Shown here: positions 1-8,681 of the stretch, one piece after another | Position numbering within the stretch: position 1 is the first letter of the stretch | Layout: each line of letters begins with the position of its first letter | NCBI GenBank assembly: GCA_050288425.1 | Contig: JBNKDU010000149.1 | Location: 1-64,000, forward strand | Direction of reading: 5' to 3' | Length of the DNA: 64,000 nucleotides | From: JARRKU01 sp050288425 | GTDB lineage: Bacteria > Desulfobacterota > Desulfobacteria > Desulfobacterales > Desulfosarcinaceae | The notes under the pieces: generated by a model | What the model was told of the DNA's origin: nothing | The model's input: the letters and a program-made list of their open reading frames with translations, nothing else | Databases searched by the model: none | Made by a program: the position numbers and the translations under genes

Positions 1-1
1 C

Positions 2-127
2 TGGGACGATCCGGCCCTGGCCATCCCATGGCCGGTGGAGGAACCGGTTCTCTCCCCGCGGGACCGGGAGTGGCCCCGCCTGGGTGCCATTGACCTTCGG
101 AATTTACCGGTTTATGAGGGATCATGA
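2..127 (+). CDS. rfbC: dTDP-4-dehydrorhamnose 3,5-epimerase, C-terminal end only
   Basis: This is a partial gene running in from the left edge. The 41 visible residues (WDDPALAIPWPVEEPVLSPR and onward) match the conserved C-terminus of RmlC/RfbC epimerases, where a WxDP block and a WP..EP.LS.RD block are typical. RmlC epimerises C3 and C5 of the dTDP-4-keto sugar in dTDP-L-rhamnose synthesis. The stop TGA at 125-127 overlaps the ATG of rfbD at 124, so the two genes are translationally coupled and belong to one operon. The active-site part lies outside the window. Confidence 0.85.
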   Translation, partial: WDDPALAIPWPVEEPVLSPRDREWPRLGAIDLRNLPVYEGS

Positions 128-1020
128 AGATCATCGTATTCGGCTCCCAAGGTCAGCTGGGCACCGACCTGATGCAACGCGCACGGCAAGACGACCTGGA
201 TGCCGTCGGGGCCGGCAGACCCCTCTGCGATATCACCGACCCGGCCAGCGTTGAACGCAGTCTTTCCTCGGCCGGTGCCGTGGACGTGGCCATCAATGCG
301 GCGGCCTACACGGCGGTGGACCGGGCCGAAGGGGAATTGGATTCGGCCTTCGCCGTCAATCGCGATGGCGCCGGGATTCTGGCCCGGGAGTGTCATCGAC
401 GGGACATCCCCCTGATTCATCTTTCCACCGATTATGTCTTCGAGGGACTCCAAACCCGGCCCTACCGTCACGATGACCCGGTGGAACCGAGAGGGGTCTA
501 TGCCTGCAGCAAGGCCCAAGGGGAGGAGGCCGTGCGCCGTCACCATCCCCAGCACCTGATCGTGCGGGTCTCCTGGCTTTTCGGCCGGCACGGTCATAAT
601 TTCGTCAAGACCATGCTGCGGTTGGGGAGGAAGAGGGACAGCCTCTCCGTGGTGGACGATCAGATCGGTTCGCCCACTTATGCGGGGGATCTGGCCGATG
701 CCTTGTTGTCGGTCGCCAGGATCGTCCGAGGCAATTTCGACGACTGGGGGACCTATCACTATTGCAACGACGGTGCGTTGACCTGGTATGCCTTCGCCCG
801 CAAGATCTTCGCCCTGGCCAGACCGTATGAATCCCTGGCCGTTCGTGAGGTGACACAGATTCTCACCCGCCACTATCCCACACCGGCACCCCGGCCCCAT
901 TACTCGGTTCTGGATTGCAGCCGTTTCGACGAGGTCTTCGCAATTCCCCGACGGCCCTGGCAGGAGGCCTTGAAAGAGATGTTGGCCGCTTTATACGCCG
1001 CCGACGAGAACCAGGAGTAG
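124..1020 (+). CDS. rfbD: dTDP-4-dehydrorhamnose reductase
   Basis: RmlD/RfbD reduces dTDP-4-dehydrorhamnose to dTDP-L-rhamnose with NAD(P)H, the last step of rhamnose activation for O-antigen or other surface glycans. The 298-residue protein has the expected family length. An N-terminal Rossmann motif (FGSQGQLG, residues 6-13) is followed by INAAAYTAVDRAE, the STDYVFEG block and a YACSKAQGE segment carrying the SDR Tyr/Lys pair. The ATG overlaps the rfbC stop and has a GAGG ribosome-binding site a few bases upstream. The next gene lies on the opposite strand, so rfbD is the last gene of this operon. Confidence 0.95.
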   Translation: MKIIVFGSQGQLGTDLMQRARQDDLDAVGAGRPLCDITDPASVERSLSSAGAVDVAINAAAYTAVDRAEGELDSAFAVNRDGAGILARECHRRDIPLIHLSTDYVFEGLQTRPYRHDDPVEPRGVYACSKAQGEEAVRRHHPQHLIVRVSWLFGRHGHNFVKTMLRLGRKRDSLSVVDDQIGSPTYAGDLADALLSVARIVRGNFDDWGTYHYCNDGALTWYAFARKIFALARPYESLAVREVTQILTRHYPTPAPRPHYSVLDCSRFDEVFAIPRRPWQEALKEMLAALYAADENQE

Positions 1021-1068
1021 ACCCACCGGTTTTTTCGATGGCATCCTCGAAGACGATTTGTGGCCGGT

Positions 1069-4000
1069 TCAACCCTGAGAGACCGCGATCCGTTCTCCGA
1101 TCTTTTCGGCGGAGCGGCCGAACAGGTCGTCGATGGGTACCTGTTCCAGAAAGGAATCCTCCCACGGCACACTGTTCTCCTGGACGATGTTCTTGATGTG
1201 TTCGTACTTGCCGCCCAGGGCCTTGATTCTCACCGGCAGGGGTACGGTGGTCTTGAAGCCGACGTTGAGCAGCAGCAAGTACTCGATCCGGTTGGAAGCG
1301 GCCGGGTCGGTGGAGATGGCCGGGATGACGATGATGCTGCGGTCATCCTTGCGTCCCTTGCCGATATAGACATTCCCCTGACGTACGATGATGCGCTTGG
1401 TACCCTTCAGGCCCGGATCGATTTCCACGCGCGACGGCAGCTCCTTCAGGACCCCTTCCTTGCGCAGCACATGGATGGTGGTATGCTCCGTCGGGGCGCC
1501 CAGAACGTCCAGACCGTCTATGCGGTAGTGAATGGAGCCGTGAATCTGATGGGTCACGCCCTGCAGGTTCTTGAGCACAATGACATTGTTGTTGGTCAAC
1601 TGGGCGGAGCTGATGCCGTGATTTGCCAAGGCGTCGAACAGGATGCCTTCGACCTTTTCGGTGATCCGGCTGGTGCCCACCGTCACGGTCTTGGCCTGAT
1701 GTTTGATCGCATCCACCGGCCTGGACATGCTGTCAATGGCCTTGCCCAGGAATTTGAACAGGGTGTTGAGCATGTTCAGGGCGGTGCCTTTTTCGCCGAA
1801 ATCGAGTTCGAAGTCCGAGACCGGCAGGCGTCCGGAAAGGTATTTGAGCAGCAGCAGCATGTCGCCGGCATGGTGGATGACGGTGGGCAGTCGTCCCGTG
1901 GTCTGGCGGCGGCGAAAGCGGGTATAGAATTGGGCCACTTTTTCCCGGAAGTTGTTTTCCAGGACGATTTCATAGACGTCCAGGCCGTCCTTGGAATATT
2001 GGTCCACGGTGGTCTGGACCTGATCCCTGAATTCGTGGAGAAAGCGCGACCCTTCATTGATGGCCAAGGCGGCGTAGTATCCCCACAGATGGCCGGCCAG
2101 CGTGTTGAGAATCGGTGCCAGGTGGGGAGGGACCGTGGGAAGGTAGAAGACGTCTTCGGCATAGGGCTCGAATCGATCGTCTCCCTGGTCGGCGAATACC
2201 ACCGGTTTGGCCTTATGGGCCTTGAAAATCGCCGTGTCCTTGATGATATCGCCGATGACCGTCGGCGTCGTGCCGGCGGCACATACGATGATCAACGGTT
2301 CGGACGACAGGTCGATGTGCTTCTTGTCCTCCACGTAATCAGATGAAATGGTCTTGTAGCACAATTCACTGAGTTTGATTCGAATTTCATCCGCAGCAGC
2401 CTTGTTGGGACCGCTGCCCACCGCCGCCCAGTAGGTTTTGGACGGCGCCAGTCGTTCCGCCGATGCCTTGATCTTTTCGGTCCGCTTGAGGACATCGCGC
2501 ATGAGCCCGGGCAATTGTCTCAGCGCCTTGATTTCGTCGGTGATGAATCCGGGCGAGCGCCGTTTCCGAAGGGCGGCCATTTTCAATCCCACGAGGCTGC
2601 CGGCGACGATTTGGGAGTAAAACGCCTTGGTGGAGGCCACCGACATCTCGATGTCGCGGCCGCTGCTGGTATATACCACCCCGTCCACCTTGAACGTAAT
2701 GTCCGAGTCCCGGCGGTTCACGATGGCCATGGTATAGGCACCGCGCTCCTTGACCATGTCCACGGTGCGATTGGTGTCGGTGGTGGTGCCGGACTGGCTG
2801 ATGGCCACCACCAGGGTGTCCTCCATGCTGGTGGGGTCGTCATGCTCATGCAATTGAAATCCGCTGAGTTCCGACGCCTTGAGCGCGCTGACCTGCAGCA
2901 GTGGTTCGTCGAGGTAATAACGCAGGATATCCGCGTTGACCTGGGCGGCGATTCCGGCGGTACCCTGACCGATGAAGTGAATCCGACGAATCCGGTTCTC
3001 GGTCAATGCTTCCACGATTTTTCGTGGAAACTCCCCTTCGTCCAGGGAGATGACATAATGGCCGCTGGCGGGATCGATCTTCCAGCGGTTGGCCAGGGTT
3101 CTTTCCACCGATGACGGGGCTTCGGAAATCTCCTTCAGGAAATAGTGGGCAAACCCCTGGCGATCGATGTCCCGGGAGGTGATCTCGGTGGATTGGATAT
3201 CGGCGTCGGTCAACACGATGGGGGTACCGTCGTAGTACATCGCCTCGATTCCCTGCAGGTCCCCGCCGCTGTTCTGGTCCAGGATGAAGATCTGGCCCTG
3301 GATGGGGCCGTTGGGCCCGTCGAAGACCTTCTCCCCGTTCATCTTCAAAAATCGGGATGTCTCTTCGACGAAACCATAGACTTCGGAGGTGGGGATATAG
3401 TGGTCGCGGGACAATCCGATAAACACCGCCTGGCCGCTTCCCCGCTGGGCCAGGAAAAATTTTCCCGGCGCCAGGTCGGTGTGCAGGGCGATGGCATGGG
3501 AGCCGTCGAAATCGTTGACCGCCCTGCGGAAAGCTTCTGCCACCGGGTGGCCTTGTTCGATATAGTGTTCCACCTGCAAGGGGATGATCTTGGTGTCGGT
3601 GGTGATTTCGGAGGGGATCTGCCGTCCCTGCGCTTCCCATTTGGCCTTGAGGGCCAGATAATTGTCGATGTCGCCGTTCAGGCAGGCATGCAGGATGTTC
3701 CCGGATGTCGAGCCATCCGCCGAACCGACACAATTGTCCACCGGATGACAATTGGCCATGGTGATGGCGCCCACCGATGCCCATCGGGTATGAGCGGAGA
3801 CGGTGTGGAAGCGGAATTCGCACTGGACCAGGAGCTTCAGGATTTCGTCGGCTGCGATGGCGGACCGCAGATGCTCGACATTGTCCCCCAGACGGCCGAT
3901 TTCGGCGGCGACTTTGTAAGTCAGCGTAATTCCAACTAATTTCTGGGGATGTGCGGTGTCCAAGGAAATGGTGCCGTTGCCCAGCACGGGATGGCCGCTG

Positions 4001-4851
4001 CGTTGGTGATACGCATCACCGAGGCCGCCGCCGTCGATGGACTTTCTAAAAACGGCGAACACCTCGGCATCCATGAGAAAGAGCAGGGAAATGCCGGCCG
4101 AGTCCCTGCCGCGGACCTCCAGACGATCGATGCTGTTGAGGATGGCATTGATGTTGCGATAGATTTTAATGGCACCGTCCGACGCAGCGTCGCTTTCAAG
4201 ATCAGACAGTTGCTTGACTTTGTTAAAATTTTCCAGGATTTCGGTGCCCAGGCACCACGACGTGTCCTTGATTTTTTCCAGGCGCCGCTGTGCCGTACTC
4301 ACCTCTGCAGCCGGCATGCGTCCCATCTGATCGGAGATGGCGACGACTTCCGAGCGGATGAATTCCGACAGGTCCCGGTGCAGATCGGACAATGCCGCCT
4401 GCAGCGAAGGCCGCCGGTAGAGGGCCAGGAAGGCATCGGGTCGTTTGAGCCCCAGCGCCTGCTGATTCAACTGATCCACCGCCCCTTCGCCCTCCAGGTA
4501 GTGCGCATCGATGCCGGCCGGATCATCGGCAAATTTTTCCAACGGTTGTGCCATGACCCGTCCGGCCAGGGCCTGGAAGCTCGCCAAGTCCTTCACCGGC
4601 GGCGGCGGGACCGCGCCATGCACGGAAATCAGACCGGCCAGACCGCAATTCAATTGCGTGGCGGATACCGGCAGCAGCACCAGGGCCGGACCGGTATCTC
4701 GGGCCGGACGCCGGCCCCAATGGATGGAAAGTTGACCGCAGAGTTTCCACTGCCTGCGAAACGCGGCAATCAGGTGGGTGATGCATGCTCGGATTCTGCA
4801 GTGAGCTGTTTTCATGGAATGAACTCCCAAATCGGTTATGCCAGCGTCCAT
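1069..4851 (-). CDS. Giant GlmS-like protein: glutamine amidotransferase plus double SIS domain with insert and C-terminal extension
   Basis: GlmS makes glucosamine-6-phosphate from fructose-6-phosphate and glutamine. Family motifs in order are: CGLAG with a candidate nucleophile Cys at residue 69; RGRDSAG (247-253); HTRWAS (354-359); LNGDIDNY (391-398); a linker HYFLKEI block (569-575) typical of GlmS; SIS 1 with SQSGTTTDTN (685-694) and ASTKAF (739-744); and SIS 2 from about 800 to 935. At 1260 residues it is twice normal length. About 180 residues are inserted between the Cys and RGRDSAG, and about 320 unrecognised residues follow SIS 2. The Cys is preceded by 68 residues, so either a propeptide is removed or the true start is downstream; a TTG lies two codons before the Cys, without a clear ribosome site. 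It is the last gene of the kdn operon, 21 bp after kdnB. The substrate is unproven. Confidence 0.8.
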   Translation of the reverse strand: MDAGITDLGVHSMKTAHCRIRACITHLIAAFRRQWKLCGQLSIHWGRRPARDTGPALVLLPVSATQLNCGLAGLISVHGAVPPPPVKDLASFQALAGRVMAQPLEKFADDPAGIDAHYLEGEGAVDQLNQQALGLKRPDAFLALYRRPSLQAALSDLHRDLSEFIRSEVVAISDQMGRMPAAEVSTAQRRLEKIKDTSWCLGTEILENFNKVKQLSDLESDAASDGAIKIYRNINAILNSIDRLEVRGRDSAGISLLFLMDAEVFAVFRKSIDGGGLGDAYHQRSGHPVLGNGTISLDTAHPQKLVGITLTYKVAAEIGRLGDNVEHLRSAIAADEILKLLVQCEFRFHTVSAHTRWASVGAITMANCHPVDNCVGSADGSTSGNILHACLNGDIDNYLALKAKWEAQGRQIPSEITTDTKIIPLQVEHYIEQGHPVAEAFRRAVNDFDGSHAIALHTDLAPGKFFLAQRGSGQAVFIGLSRDHYIPTSEVYGFVEETSRFLKMNGEKVFDGPNGPIQGQIFILDQNSGGDLQGIEAMYYDGTPIVLTDADIQSTEITSRDIDRQGFAHYFLKEISEAPSSVERTLANRWKIDPASGHYVISLDEGEFPRKIVEALTENRIRRIHFIGQGTAGIAAQVNADILRYYLDEPLLQVSALKASELSGFQLHEHDDPTSMEDTLVVAISQSGTTTDTNRTVDMVKERGAYTMAIVNRRDSDITFKVDGVVYTSSGRDIEMSVASTKAFYSQIVAGSLVGLKMAALRKRRSPGFITDEIKALRQLPGLMRDVLKRTEKIKASAERLAPSKTYWAAVGSGPNKAAADEIRIKLSELCYKTISSDYVEDKKHIDLSSEPLIIVCAAGTTPTVIGDIIKDTAIFKAHKAKPVVFADQGDDRFEPYAEDVFYLPTVPPHLAPILNTLAGHLWGYYAALAINEGSRFLHEFRDQVQTTVDQYSKDGLDVYEIVLENNFREKVAQFYTRFRRRQTTGRLPTVIHHAGDMLLLLKYLSGRLPVSDFELDFGEKGTALNMLNTLFKFLGKAIDSMSRPVDAIKHQAKTVTVGTSRITEKVEGILFDALANHGISSAQLTNNNVIVLKNLQGVTHQIHGSIHYRIDGLDVLGAPTEHTTIHVLRKEGVLKELPSRVEIDPGLKGTKRIIVRQGNVYIGKGRKDDRSIIVIPAISTDPAASNRIEYLLLLNVGFKTTVPLPVRIKALGGKYEHIKNIVQENSVPWEDSFLEQVPIDDLFGRSAEKIGERIAVSQG

Positions 4852-4872
4852 GGCGGACCGCTGAATTCAAGG

Positions 4873-5955
4873 CTACATTTTCAGATACAATTCACGGATT
4901 CGGTTGCGGGGCATGACCTCTTTCCAATCCGGGCCCAATGCGTTCTCCCACAGCGGATCCAGGGTCAGGGCCACGTCGACCATTTTCTCTACCTGCGCTT
5001 CATCGGCCTCGGCCACGATCCCCCGCGGCAGTTCGATCTGCTGTTTGGACAACATCTTGCGGAATTCCGCCACTCCCTGGGGATAATACGCCTCGAGTTG
5101 GTCGAAGGCGATGCAGTTGCCGATGCCGTGATGAACGCCCAGTCCGAAACTGAGTCCGTAGGCCAGGGCATGGCAGATTCCCACCTGGGAATAGGCGATG
5201 CTCATGCCGCCGAAAAAGGAGGCCATCATTAATCTGTCGTCGTTTTGCGGGCCTTCGTCAAGAAATACTTCCCGACATAGGCTCAAGGCTTTTTCACCAT
5301 AGGCCTGGCTGAAGGCATTCAGATAGGTGCCGGTCAGGGATTCGACACAGTGGATGTAACAGTCCATTCCGGTATAGAAGCGCTGAAGGTGAGGGACATC
5401 GGCGATCAGCTCCGGGTCCAGCACCACTTGATCGAAAACTGTGTAATCCGAATTGATGCCCAGTTTCTTGACCGGTCCGGTGAGCACGGTGGTGCGGGAG
5501 ACTTCGGAACCGGTGCCGGACAGGGTGGGCACGGCCGCGTGGTAGACCGCGGGCCGGCGAATCAGATCCCAACCCTGGTAATCCGCCGAAGAGCCCGGGT
5601 TGGTGAGCATCAATGACACGGCTTTGGCCAGATCCATGGTGCTGCCGCCGCCGATGCCGATCACTCCCGCCGGCAGTCGCGTGCCCCCGGCCGCCATGGC
5701 CTGGCGAACCTGTTCGGTCAATTGGTCGACGTAGCTGGTTTTCGGTTCATCGTCCACATTGACCAGGATCAACAGGTCCTGTTCCTGGAGCGGCAGGCGC
5801 CTTCGGAGAGGGTGTTCACGGAAAACATCGTCCAACAGGAAAACCATCGCCGAAGCGGCGGTGGTTCGTCGTGCAGACAGGATGTCCGCCAGTTGATTGA
5901 AGCAACCGCGTCCGAACACGAATCGGTCTACCATTTTGAAATTACGAAACATCAA
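4873..5955 (-). CDS. kdnB: Iron-containing alcohol dehydrogenase, probable 3-deoxy-D-manno-octulosonate 8-oxidase
   Basis: Group III metal-dependent alcohol dehydrogenase fold. A GGGSTMD nucleotide-binding motif sits at residues 102-108, LSGTGSEVS near 145-153, and candidate metal ligands are D198/H202 (GMDCYIH), H262 (CHALAYGL) and H275/H276 (GVHHGIGN). In Shewanella, KdnB oxidises C8 of Kdo so that KdnA can aminate it, giving 8-amino-3,8-dideoxy-octulosonate. The assignment rests on the adjoining kdnA-type gene 36 bp upstream; the fold alone would only support a general dehydrogenase. The length of 360 residues is normal for the family. Confidence 0.8.
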   Translation of the reverse strand: MMFRNFKMVDRFVFGRGCFNQLADILSARRTTAASAMVFLLDDVFREHPLRRRLPLQEQDLLILVNVDDEPKTSYVDQLTEQVRQAMAAGGTRLPAGVIGIGGGSTMDLAKAVSLMLTNPGSSADYQGWDLIRRPAVYHAAVPTLSGTGSEVSRTTVLTGPVKKLGINSDYTVFDQVVLDPELIADVPHLQRFYTGMDCYIHCVESLTGTYLNAFSQAYGEKALSLCREVFLDEGPQNDDRLMMASFFGGMSIAYSQVGICHALAYGLSFGLGVHHGIGNCIAFDQLEAYYPQGVAEFRKMLSKQQIELPRGIVAEADEAQVEKMVDVALTLDPLWENALGPDWKEVMPRNRIRELYLKM

Positions 5956-5991
5956 AGCACCTCGGGAGAGTACGGTTTTTTGAGCAGTTCA

Positions 5992-7179
5992 TCATTCCGA
6001 CACTACGCTTTCGATTTTTTCGATCCGGGTGTCTATTTCCTCCCGGGTCCACGCCAATTTTATCTGCATGCTGATGGTCCTGGCCATGATTCGGTCGGAG
6101 GCCGGCAAATCGATAATGCTGTAGTCCGGCAGATGATCGCAGAGTTGGGCCGGCATCCGGGCGGCCACGGTCATCTGCTTGAGATGGCCCCATCTGCGCA
6201 GGTAGTGCCAGTTGTTGTCGTACCAGTAGAAACAGCCGTCGACGCCCGCCGCGGACAGTTTGCGGGAGGTCTCTCGGGCGCTGGTTTCATCCGGCAGCAG
6301 GAAGCTCAGGAAAGTGGCGGAGTCGCCGGCCTCGTCCGGTAAATGGCGAAAATCAATCTTGTCGAAGCGTTGCATGGCGGATTTGATGGCGGCTTTGTTC
6401 TTCCGCTGGATGGCCAGAATCGCATCCAGCTTGCGAAGCTGAGCCACACCCACGGCCGCATTCAGTTCGCTGATGCGGTAATTGCACCCCAGGATGGGAT
6501 GGCCTTCGGCGCCCCGGTCGTCGCCGATATGGTCGTGACCGTGATCGGCATAGGCGTGGGCCCTGGCATAACATTCGCTGTCATCGGTGATGACGGCGCC
6601 GCCTTCCCCGCAGGTGATGGTCTTGACCGCATCGAATGAAAAACATCCCGCCTGTCCGAAGGTTCCCAGGGAGCGACCCTGGAAGGTGGCACCCACGGAT
6701 TGACAGACGTCTTCGATCAATATCAGATCCTTGTCCTTGCACAGCCGCTGGATTGCGTCGATCCGGGCCATGGCCCCGCACATATGAACCACCATGACCG
6801 CCTTGGTGCGAGGTCCGATGGCGGCTTCCACCGCCACGGGATCCAGGCAAAGCGTTTCGTCGATATCGGCAAAGACCGGCACTGCCCCGGCCTGAAGCAC
6901 CGCTTCGAAGGAGGCCACAAAGGTGAACGGAGGCAGGATGACCTCATCACCGGCTCCGATGCCGCACGCGGCCAGGGCGATGCTGAGGGCAGCCGTGCCG
7001 CTGGAGCACAAGTGGCAGTGGGTGGCGCCGGTTCGCTCCGCCAGGGCCTGCTCCATCGACCTGGCCTTCCAGTTTCCGTTGCGGGCGGCGTCGAAACCAT
7101 ATCGAAACAGAACGCCGCTTTCGAGTACGTCCTGAACTTCCCTGCGCTCCTCTGCACCAAAAATCTCAAAACCAGGCAT
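5992..7179 (-). CDS. kdnA: 8-amino-3,8-dideoxy-alpha-D-manno-octulosonate transaminase (DegT/DnrJ/EryC1 family)
   Basis: PLP-dependent sugar aminotransferase of 395 residues. Features include SSGTAAL (59-65), PPFTFVAS (83-90), D157 in LIEDVCQ, and the PLP lysine K186 within SFDAVKTITCGEGGAV. The start MPGFEIFGAEE, the HGHDHIG segment and the CFYWYDNNWHYL segment closely resemble remembered Shewanella KdnA, not the generic DegT sugar transaminases. KdnA transfers an amino group from glutamate to C8 of oxidised Kdo. It sits between a PBP-like gene and kdnB, all on the minus strand. An AAGGAGAT ribosome-binding site precedes the ATG. Confidence 0.88.
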   Translation of the reverse strand: MPGFEIFGAEERREVQDVLESGVLFRYGFDAARNGNWKARSMEQALAERTGATHCHLCSSGTAALSIALAACGIGAGDEVILPPFTFVASFEAVLQAGAVPVFADIDETLCLDPVAVEAAIGPRTKAVMVVHMCGAMARIDAIQRLCKDKDLILIEDVCQSVGATFQGRSLGTFGQAGCFSFDAVKTITCGEGGAVITDDSECYARAHAYADHGHDHIGDDRGAEGHPILGCNYRISELNAAVGVAQLRKLDAILAIQRKNKAAIKSAMQRFDKIDFRHLPDEAGDSATFLSFLLPDETSARETSRKLSAAGVDGCFYWYDNNWHYLRRWGHLKQMTVAARMPAQLCDHLPDYSIIDLPASDRIMARTISMQIKLAWTREEIDTRIEKIESVVSE

Positions 7180-7199
7180 GGTGATCTCCTTACTGATAA

Positions 7200-8570
7200 T
7201 TAGCTATCGTTCGATTTCTTATGATCATCCGCATGGCGGGCGAATTGATGCTTGAAATAGTAGGTCATGGCCATGCGTGCATACTGGGTGGCCCGAATGC
7301 CGATGTACTCTTCATGGGCGACGAGCACGCCGATGGCCAGCGCCGGACCGCCGCCTTTTTCCCTGGCGAAACCCACGAACCAGTCGAAGCGGGCGTCATG
7401 CTTCCGGTTGAAAATGGAACCGGTTTTCCCACCGATGGTCAATTTGGATAAGATGCGATTGCGCCGGCGGCCGCGGAAGGCCTTGCGGCCGGTACCCGTT
7501 CGGATGGTTGTCTCCATCATCCGGGTCAGCACCTCGGAGGCTTTGGCCGACATGGCCCGACCGGTCCAGGCGACCTGCGCACGATAGAGCATACGCCCTG
7601 CATCGTCAAGGATCTGGTCGACGAGCCTGGGCGCCAGCATCCGTCCCCCATTGAGCACCGCCGAGGCCATCATGGCCCCGTGGAGTGGTGAAATGGTGGT
7701 GTTGTTGTTGAATCCACTTGCGATTTCGGCCCATTGATAGGGCTTGTCCTCGACATGGATCCTGCTGGTTTCCACCGGCAATTCGAAATCGATGGGGCGG
7801 TTGAAGCCGAAAGCCGCAGCGGAATGTTCCAACGCCTTTTTACCCAGATAGAGGCTACCCAACTTGCCGAACACCGGATTGACCGACTGGGCAAAAGAGT
7901 CCTTGAGAGAAAGCCGGTTGGTGTGCCGGTTGGTCAATTCTTTCAGTTGGCTTTTATAGAGTGTGTGTTTGTAGCCATTGAATTTCATGACCGTGTGTTC
8001 GTCATAGCCGCAGTGATCCACGGCCGCCGCCGCCGTGACGATTTTGAAAATACTGGCGGCCGGATATCGGCTGAGGAGGCAGGGGTTGGAATCGGGTTGG
8101 ATTTTATTGAATCCGGCCAGGGAGAGGACCCGGCCGGTGTCGCCCTCCATCACCACGATGCCGATGTAGCGGGAATTTTTGCGGTCCATGGATTTGAGCA
8201 GATAGGCCTGCATATCCGTGTCCAGGCTGGTCTTGACCTGAAACTGCCGGTTTTCGAATGGCAGCCGGACCTCCTCGGTGAGCGGCGCCGGCAGGTCGGC
8301 CTGTTGGATGAGCAGTTGGACATCCGCCTTGGTAATCAGGGCCGCCCCGGATGCGACGTTGTCCGCCGCCGGGGGCGGAGACGGGGTCGAGGGCGGTTGC
8401 CGGTCGGCCGTCAGACGATAAATCCCGGCCAGAACTGCGGCAAGGATGATCAGTCGTAGGATCCAACGCCTGGATAGATGCCGGGTGTTCCGTGACTGTA
8501 ACTTATTCTGGTATGCGCGCCAACCGGTTTCCGGTGGTCTTGCGGGTGTTGGGTGATCTGTATTCGACAT
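7200..8570 (-). CDS. Penicillin-binding transpeptidase-domain protein, membrane anchored
   Basis: The N-terminus is cytoplasmic and followed by one membrane segment (about residues 35-53). A proline-rich spacer leads to a periplasmic transpeptidase domain with the three serine acyl-enzyme motifs: SIFK at 173-176, SVN at 229-231 and KTGS at 382-385. There is no glycosyltransferase domain and no obvious PBP2/PBP3 dimerisation domain, so at 456 residues it is shorter than a class B PBP. The role is probably peptidoglycan crosslinking or a related acyl transfer. It is the first gene of the minus-strand run to kdnA, kdnB and the GlmS-like gene, with 20 bp to kdnA. The functional link to the Kdo genes is not known. 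Confidence 0.8.
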   Translation of the reverse strand: MSNTDHPTPARPPETGWRAYQNKLQSRNTRHLSRRWILRLIILAAVLAGIYRLTADRQPPSTPSPPPAADNVASGAALITKADVQLLIQQADLPAPLTEEVRLPFENRQFQVKTSLDTDMQAYLLKSMDRKNSRYIGIVVMEGDTGRVLSLAGFNKIQPDSNPCLLSRYPAASIFKIVTAAAAVDHCGYDEHTVMKFNGYKHTLYKSQLKELTNRHTNRLSLKDSFAQSVNPVFGKLGSLYLGKKALEHSAAAFGFNRPIDFELPVETSRIHVEDKPYQWAEIASGFNNNTTISPLHGAMMASAVLNGGRMLAPRLVDQILDDAGRMLYRAQVAWTGRAMSAKASEVLTRMMETTIRTGTGRKAFRGRRRNRILSKLTIGGKTGSIFNRKHDARFDWFVGFAREKGGGPALAIGVLVAHEEYIGIRATQYARMAMTYYFKHQFARHADDHKKSNDS

Positions 8571-8611
8571 GGGTCTTTTCGTCCAGGGCCGGATTGCCCC
8601 GACGGTAATTT

Positions 8612-8637
8612 TTACTTAATAATATCAATTACTTAAT
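8612..8637 (-). promoter_or_regulatory. Two 9-bp direct repeats upstream of the PBP/kdn operon
   Basis: TTACTTAAT occurs at 8612-8620 and again at 8629-8637, a spacing of 17 bp, in the short AT-rich gap between metG and the PBP-like gene. Read on the transcribed strand the units are ATTAAGTAA. Tandem sites on one helix face upstream of an operon are typical of a regulator binding site. This is an inference; no regulator is identified. Confidence 0.35.
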
Positions 8638-8681
8638 ATCTTGGTTGCCCGGTATCGAAATGGGATGCACCCGGACCGGGC

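Noticed and set aside
1060..2346. Plus-strand open frame opposite the GlmS-like gene
   Set aside because: No motifs or ribosome site; the opposite strand carries conserved SIS motifs throughout.
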